64,000 bases of DNA, taken from Candidimonas sp. SYP-B2681. GTDB taxonomy: Bacteria > Pseudomonadota > Gammaproteobacteria > Burkholderiales > Burkholderiaceae_B. The DNA is taken from NCBI RefSeq assembly GCF_003971065.1, contig NZ_RYDV01000002.1, positions 186,001-250,000 of the forward strand, given 5' to 3'. The notes beneath the pieces are model-generated. The model did no database searches and was not told the origin of the DNA. It was given only the letters and a program-made list of their open reading frames with translations. A program made the translations under genes and the position numbers. Every line of letters starts with the position of its first letter. Positions within the stretch are counted from its first letter, which is position 1. This document shows positions 59,448 to 64,000 of the stretch, in pieces.

Positions 59448-60995
59448 ATGAAATTTTTGACTCCGAAAACGTCCATCATCGCTGCGTTGATTGCAGGGGG
59501 CATACTCGCCGCACCCATAGCAATGGCGGCCAAAGATGTCACGATCGCGGTGGAGATCACCTTCGATTCGCTGGATCCCTACAACACGAATTCAACGCTG
59601 TCGCAAGCGGTGGGCAAAGGCTATTACGAAGGGCTTTATCAATTCGACAAAGACTTGAAAGTGCAGCCCCTGCTGGCTAAAAGCGCTGACCCCAGTGCCG
59701 ATGGCTTGTCATACCTCATCAAGTTACGTGAGGGAGTCAAGTTCCAGGACGGGACCGACTTTAACGCCGATGCGGTCAAAGCCAACTTGGAGCGGGTCTT
59801 GGATCGCAGCAACGCGCTGGCGCGCTACAACCAGTTCAGCCGCATTGACAAGATCGAAGTGATGGACCCGTTGACTGTCAAGATCACGCTGAAGGAACCT
59901 TTTTCTGCCTTCATCAATGCCTTGGCTCACCCCTCGGCCATGATGATTTCGCCCACGGCGCTGAAGAAGTGGGGCAAGGACATTACCTTCCATCCCGTGG
60001 GTACGGGTCCGTTCGAATTTGTAGAGTGGAAGCCGGCCGAATACCTGAAGGTGAAGAAGTTTGACGGCTATTGGAACAAAGGCTATCCCAAGGTTGATAC
60101 CTTGACCTTCCGCACGGTCAATGACAACAACACGCGAGCCGCCGTAGTGCAAACCGGTGAAGCGCAAATCGCATACCCGTTGCCCTATGAGCAAGCCAAA
60201 CTGCTAGAGAAAAACCCAAAGCTGAATGTCGTGGCCGCACCCTCGATCATTGCGCGCTACATCTCCATGAATGTCCAACACAAGCCGTTTGACAACGTCA
60301 AGGTGCGCCACGCGATCAATTACGCGATTAACAAGGAAGCCTTGGCCAAAGTGGCTTATGCCGGCTACGCCTTCCCTTCGCAAGGCGTGGTGCCGCAGGG
60401 TGTTGCCTTCGCCAAGAAAATGGACCCTTGGCCCTATGATCCCAAGAAGGCCAAGGAGCTGCTGAAAGAAGCAGGTTACCCAGATGGTTTCTCGACGACT
60501 TTGTGGTCGGCCTATAACGACGGGACTGCCGCCAAGGCCGTCCAGTTCCTGCAACAGCAATTGGCCCAGGTCGGCATTAAGGCTTCAGTCGAGCTTCTGG
60601 AGTCAGGTCAACGTGTCCAGCGCGTGCAGCAAGTGAAAGATGCTAAGACCGCGCCGGTGCGCATGTACTACGCGGGCTGGTCAGCTTCGACGGGTGAGGC
60701 CGATTGGGCTTTGCGTCCCCTGCTTGCGACTAGCGGTTGGCCACCTGTATTCAACAACACGGCTTACTACTCGAATGAGAAGGTCGACAAGGACATCGCC
60801 GACGCCTTGCTAACCACAGACGACGGTAAAAAGGCAGAGCTGTATGCATCCGCCCAGGAGCAGATCAGGCAAGACGCGCCTTGGGCATTCTTGGTGACCA
60901 TCGAGCTGGTTTCGGCGCATACGAAGAACGTATCGGGCTTTAACGTGATGCCGGATGGCTCTTTCGAATTCAAGGAATTGGATCTAAAGGAATAG
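59448..60995 (+). CDS. gsiB: Glutathione/peptide ABC transporter, periplasmic binding protein GsiB
   Basis: A 515-residue family 5 solute-binding protein. The signal peptide is about residues 1-27 ([20 protein letters not shown]). The mature part starts [20 protein letters not shown] and shows [40 protein letters not shown] and [20 protein letters not shown]. Family 5 proteins bind glutathione, dipeptides or nickel complexes. The context and the GsiB-like sequence ([17 protein letters not shown]) favour glutathione or related peptides. GGAGGACACATTT precedes the ATG. A hairpin follows before gsiC. Confidence 0.93.
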   Translation: MKFLTPKTSIIAALIAGGILAAPIAMAAKDVTIAVEITFDSLDPYNTNSTLSQAVGKGYYEGLYQFDKDLKVQPLLAKSADPSADGLSYLIKLREGVKFQDGTDFNADAVKANLERVLDRSNALARYNQFSRIDKIEVMDPLTVKITLKEPFSAFINALAHPSAMMISPTALKKWGKDITFHPVGTGPFEFVEWKPAEYLKVKKFDGYWNKGYPKVDTLTFRTVNDNNTRAAVVQTGEAQIAYPLPYEQAKLLEKNPKLNVVAAPSIIARYISMNVQHKPFDNVKVRHAINYAINKEALAKVAYAGYAFPSQGVVPQGVAFAKKMDPWPYDPKKAKELLKEAGYPDGFSTTLWSAYNDGTAAKAVQFLQQQLAQVGIKASVELLESGQRVQRVQQVKDAKTAPVRMYYAGWSASTGEADWALRPLLATSGWPPVFNNTAYYSNEKVDKDIADALLTTDDGKKAELYASAQEQIRQDAPWAFLVTIELVSAHTKNVSGFNVMPDGSFEFKELDLKE

Positions 60996-61093
60996 GCATT
61001 CGAATCGCGCTGATTCCTTCAACGCATAGTGGGCGGGATCAGTGCATGATGGCTTCAATCGAGCTGAACGAAAGCGATAAGACATAAGGACGC

Positions 61094-61139
61094 CATGTCT
61101 GGCGGCCGGCCGATGTTAACGGGACGGCCACCAGACATG
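61094..61139 (+). terminator. Intercistronic hairpin between gsiB and gsiC
   Basis: CATGTCTGG (61094-61102) pairs exactly with CCAGACATG (61131-61139). After one mismatch the stem continues GGCCG 61104-61108 with CGGCC 61125-61129. It ends 8 bp before the gsiC start and has no T-tract. Such hairpins often protect the binding-protein mRNA and lower permease expression. Confidence 0.65.
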
Positions 61140-61147
61140 TATAAATA

Positions 61148-62068
61148 ATGTTTACCTACATTGTGAAAAGGCTGTTGGGGATGATTCCCACCCTCGTTCT
61201 CGTGGCGATGGTGGTGTTTCTGTTCGTCCACGCTTTGCCTGGCGATCCGGCCCGGCTGGCCGCCGGACCCGAGGCGGACGAAACCACGGTGCAATTGGTC
61301 CGCCATGAATTGGGTCTTGATCTGCCCTTGCCGCAGCAGTTCGTCCGCTATTTTGATCGGCTGCTTCATGGCGATCTGGGACATTCATTACGCACCAAAC
61401 GGCCGGTGTCCGCCGAGATCGGCGATCGATTCATGCCAACTTTGCTGTTGACTGTCACAAGCATGGTGTGGTCGGTAATCTTTGGCCTGATTATCGGGGT
61501 CGTTTCTGGCGTGTGGCGCAATCGCCTGCCGGATCGCGTCGGTATGACGGTCGCGGTATCGGGTATCTCGTTTCCCGCCTTTGCCCTGGGCATGGTGCTG
61601 ATGCAAATATTCTCCGTCGAGCTGGGCTGGTTGCCGACGGTAGGGGCCGGTACCTGGAAGCACTATATTCTCCCTTCGATTACTTTGGGCGCGGGTGTGG
61701 CGGCTGTCATGGCGCGCTTTACCCGTGCCGCTTTTGTCGAAGTTATGCAAGAGGACTACGTGCGTACCGCAAGAGCCAAAGGTTTGGCCGAGCGTGTCGT
61801 CATCATCAAACACACGTTCCGTAATGCGCTTATTCCGGTGGTCACCATGATGGGACTGCAGTTCGGTTTTCTGTTGGGTGGCTCGATTGTGGTGGAAACC
61901 GTTTTCGCCTGGCCAGGCGTGGGGATGCTGTTGGTGGATTCCGTCAATATGCGCGACTACCCCGTGATTCAAGGGCTGATTCTGCTGTTTTCTTTAGAGT
62001 TTATTCTCATCAATCTGATTGTTGATGTCTTGTATGGCATGATCAATCCGACGATACGCTACAGGTAG
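61148..62068 (+). CDS. gsiC: Glutathione/peptide ABC transporter permease GsiC
   Basis: A 306-residue inner-membrane permease of the DppB/OppB type with six segments. The N-terminus [20 protein letters not shown] and [15 protein letters not shown] are typical. The EAA loop that contacts the ATPase reads [20 protein letters not shown] around residue 200. The C-terminus ends [11 protein letters not shown]. The ATG has no clear ribosome site and lies only 8 bp after the intercistronic hairpin, which may reduce its translation. gsiD follows immediately. Confidence 0.93.
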   Translation: MFTYIVKRLLGMIPTLVLVAMVVFLFVHALPGDPARLAAGPEADETTVQLVRHELGLDLPLPQQFVRYFDRLLHGDLGHSLRTKRPVSAEIGDRFMPTLLLTVTSMVWSVIFGLIIGVVSGVWRNRLPDRVGMTVAVSGISFPAFALGMVLMQIFSVELGWLPTVGAGTWKHYILPSITLGAGVAAVMARFTRAAFVEVMQEDYVRTARAKGLAERVVIIKHTFRNALIPVVTMMGLQFGFLLGGSIVVETVFAWPGVGMLLVDSVNMRDYPVIQGLILLFSLEFILINLIVDVLYGMINPTIRYR

Positions 62069-62076
62069 TGCCAGCG

Positions 62077-62973
62077 ATGAATCAAACTACGCTTACCCCT
62101 GCTCCTATTGTCGCAGTCGATGCGCCGGCGCGCACGCCGTTCAGCGAATTCCGACGCAAATTTCGCAAGCAGAGTCTGGCGATGTGGGCGGGCATATTCG
62201 TGGTGGCGTTGGTGCTCCTTGCCATTTTTGCGCCTTGGATAGTGCCTTTTGACGCAGAAAACTTTTTTGACTACGACGCGCTAAACAATCCACCGTCATG
62301 GAAGCATTGGTTTGGTGTCGATTCCTTGGGACGCGATATCTTCAGTCGTGTCGTAATGGGGGCGCGCATTTCCTTGGCCGCTGGGTTTGTGTCTGTTGCG
62401 CTGGGGGCGCTGGTTGGCACGGTGCTTGGCCTGCTTGCCGGCTATTACGAAGGTTGGTGGGAACGCATTATCATGCGCATTTCTGATGTGCTGTTGGCAT
62501 TTCCGGGCATTTTGCTCGCCATTGGTGTGGTAGCGGTGTTGGGGTCCAGTATGGTTAACGTGATCATTGCCGTGGCGGTGTTCAGCGTACCTGCGTTTGC
62601 CCGCCTGGTGCGCGGCAGTACGCTATCGATCAAGAATATGACTTATATCGAAGCGATGCGCAGCATCGGTGCCTCGGACGCAATCATCATCTTTCGCCAT
62701 ATCCTGCCCGGCACCATATCACCTATCGTTGTGTACGGCACTATGCGCATCGGCACATCCATTATTACCGCAGCGAGCCTGTCTTTTTTAGGTATGGGCG
62801 CCCAGCCGCCGACGCCTGAATGGGGCGCCATGCTTAACGATGCCCGATCCGACATGTTGCTTGCGCCGCATGTAGCGATCTTCCCGGCGCTCGCCATTTT
62901 TCTAACGGTTCTTGCCTTTAACCTATTGGGTGACGGCTTGCGCGACGCGCTGGATCCCAAGATTGACCGATGA
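62077..62973 (+). CDS. gsiD: Glutathione/peptide ABC transporter permease GsiD
   Basis: A 298-residue DppC/OppC-type permease. The N-terminal domain [20 protein letters not shown] leads into TM1. [20 protein letters not shown] and [20 protein letters not shown] are near-identical in kind to E. coli GsiD. The EAA loop is [20 protein letters not shown], and the end is [17 protein letters not shown] start at the ATG 62077; a GTG at 62068 overlapping the gsiC stop would add three residues and has AGG close upstream. Confidence 0.92.
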   Translation: MNQTTLTPAPIVAVDAPARTPFSEFRRKFRKQSLAMWAGIFVVALVLLAIFAPWIVPFDAENFFDYDALNNPPSWKHWFGVDSLGRDIFSRVVMGARISLAAGFVSVALGALVGTVLGLLAGYYEGWWERIIMRISDVLLAFPGILLAIGVVAVLGSSMVNVIIAVAVFSVPAFARLVRGSTLSIKNMTYIEAMRSIGASDAIIIFRHILPGTISPIVVYGTMRIGTSIITAASLSFLGMGAQPPTPEWGAMLNDARSDMLLAPHVAIFPALAIFLTVLAFNLLGDGLRDALDPKIDR

Positions 62974-63039
62974 TCTTACATTTCCGTTTTTTCGCCCCTG
63001 GATCGTTTCGCTTGAGTAACATGTTTAAGAAGGTAAACA

Positions 63040-64000
63040 GTGACACAGCACTATTTGTTTGACGCGCCTCGGGTGGGGCTTTTGCCCTCAGGTCCGCGCA
63101 ATTTGATTAGCGACGTGCCAGGTGTAAGGGTAGGTCATACAACGTTGTCTCAAGGCGATGTGCAAACGGGCGTTACGATCATCAAGCCGCACGCACAAGA
63201 TCCGTTCCTGTTCCAGGTACCGGCCGCAGTCAGCGTCATCAACGGCTTTGGCAAAAGCGTGGGCTTGGTTCAGGTGCAAGAGCTAGGCGTGCTGGAAACG
63301 CCGATTGCCCTGACGAATACGTTTTCGGTGGGGGAAGTGGCCACGGCCCAGATCCGTGAGGCGATCGCGGCGCATCCCGCTATAGGACGCGACTGGCCCA
63401 CGGTCAATCCGCTAGTATTCGAATGCAACGACGGCTATTTGAACGACATACAGGCGTTTGCCGTGTCTGCCAATGACTACGCTCAGGCATGCCAGAGCGC
63501 CACAGAGCACTTCGAGCAAGGGTCGGTCGGGGCAGGACGCGGCATGTCGTGCTTCGCACTGAAAGGCGGAATAGGCTCTGCCTCGCGCGTGGCTACCGTG
63601 TCGGCTGGACAGCAATACGTGGTGGGGGCCTTGGTGCTGGCCAACTTTGGACGCTTGGCCAATCTGACGGTAAAAGGGCGGCTCGTTGGTCAATACTTGC
63701 TCGCCAATGGTTTGTCCGTCGACCGAAAAGCGGTTGCCGACTCGGCGGCGGGTATCCCCGAAAAAGGCTCCATCATCATCCTGCTGGCGACGAATGCACC
63801 GCTCGACACGCGCCAGCTGCACAGGGTATCGAAGCGTGCAGCGGCGGGGCTGGCACGCATGGGCTCGGTGTATGGTCATGGCAGTGGCGATATCGCCCTG
63901 GCATTTACCACCGCCTACCAAATTCCGGCCATCGCTGAAAATGCCATGCCAGCAACCAGCATGCTGCACGAATCCCGAATCGATCCGCTATTCGAGACTG
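63040..64000 (+). CDS. P1-family (S58, DmpA/BapA-like) aminopeptidase, 3'-truncated by window edge
   Basis: An open frame from GTG 63040 (AGAAGG 6 nt upstream) to the window end, 320 codons. It is a DmpA-type Ntn-like peptidase that cleaves itself before the catalytic serine. GSVGAGRGMSCFALKGGIGS places cleavage at Gly179-Ser180. Other marks are SDVPGVRVGHTTL, NPLVFECNDGYLND, LANFGRL and HGSGDIALAF. DmpA relatives release N-terminal D-amino acids, D-Ala amides or beta-amino acids from short peptides. It follows gsiD by 66 bp in the same direction, so peptides imported by Gsi may be its substrates. About 40-50 C-terminal residues are probably outside. Confidence 0.88.
   Translation, partial: MTQHYLFDAPRVGLLPSGPRNLISDVPGVRVGHTTLSQGDVQTGVTIIKPHAQDPFLFQVPAAVSVINGFGKSVGLVQVQELGVLETPIALTNTFSVGEVATAQIREAIAAHPAIGRDWPTVNPLVFECNDGYLNDIQAFAVSANDYAQACQSATEHFEQGSVGAGRGMSCFALKGGIGSASRVATVSAGQQYVVGALVLANFGRLANLTVKGRLVGQYLLANGLSVDRKAVADSAAGIPEKGSIIILLATNAPLDTRQLHRVSKRAAAGLARMGSVYGHGSGDIALAFTTAYQIPAIAENAMPATSMLHESRIDPLFET

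Noticed and set aside
1-64000. Prophage, integrative element or tRNA-associated island
   Set aside because: No integrase, phage structural genes, tRNA or flanking attachment repeats were seen. The remnants look like piecemeal deletion rather than a single insertion.

Overview
The window looks like part of the chromosome of a betaproteobacterium of the Alcaligenaceae (Bordetella/Achromobacter/Pusillimonas-like). The reasons are the gene content and the evenly GC-rich coding sequence. The clearest marker is six intact and two broken periplasmic 'Bug' solute receptors (TctC-like), scattered singly among catabolic genes with no TctA/TctB membrane genes beside them. I see no rRNA, tRNA, CRISPR, prophage or intact insertion sequence.

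Left part (1-16.6 kb). The end of a crotonase gene is followed by a decayed strip holding a Bug C-terminus, three spaced 11-bp repeats and a dead SDR fragment. Next come a conserved hypothetical and a queuosine-precursor transporter with a convincing preQ1-I riboswitch. An aromatic-acid-type cluster follows: enol-lactonase, LysR, Bug, YciI-like protein and muconate-cycloisomerase-like enzyme. From 8.1 to 13.6 kb lies the most coherent system: a two-component system divergent from cytochrome b, an exported molybdoenzyme of the YedY/MsrP fold, a secreted methionine-rich repeat protein, exported MsrB and exported MsrA. This looks like a cell-envelope system that scavenges hypochlorous acid and repairs oxidised methionine. 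A GlxA-type regulator and a periplasmic metallo-beta-lactamase-fold hydrolase close this part.

Middle (16.7-42 kb). Four Bug-containing or oxidative catabolic units, each with its own regulator, lie here. One has SDR, Bug, CMD, LigI-like amidohydrolase, Bug and a small ferredoxin-fold protein. One has TauD/TfdA dioxygenase and Bug, divergent from a GntR regulator with TCGACTGTCGA boxes. One is a Baeyer-Villiger monooxygenase, SDR, Bug, alpha/beta hydrolase and FAD dehydrogenase operon with a Crp-type regulator. Between them are a PagL homologue and a duplicated zinc-ribbon/CBS module whose two copies have decayed reciprocally. An EmrB-EmrA-OprM type efflux operon has a wrecked MarR regulator in front of it.

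Right part (42-64 kb). There are a beta-carbonic anhydrase and a D-serine-dehydratase-like/RidA/Bug/MlrC operon. A GntR-controlled CMD and 3-hydroxyisobutyrate-dehydrogenase-like pair ends in a truncated Bug. Then come an RTX-like secreted protein with a Gly-Asn hexamer tract, a BetT-like choline transporter, and an iaaA-gsiABCD operon for glutathione/peptide uptake. That operon is followed by a DmpA-type aminopeptidase that runs off the window. Several exact inverted repeats in the intergenic regions give good operator candidates.
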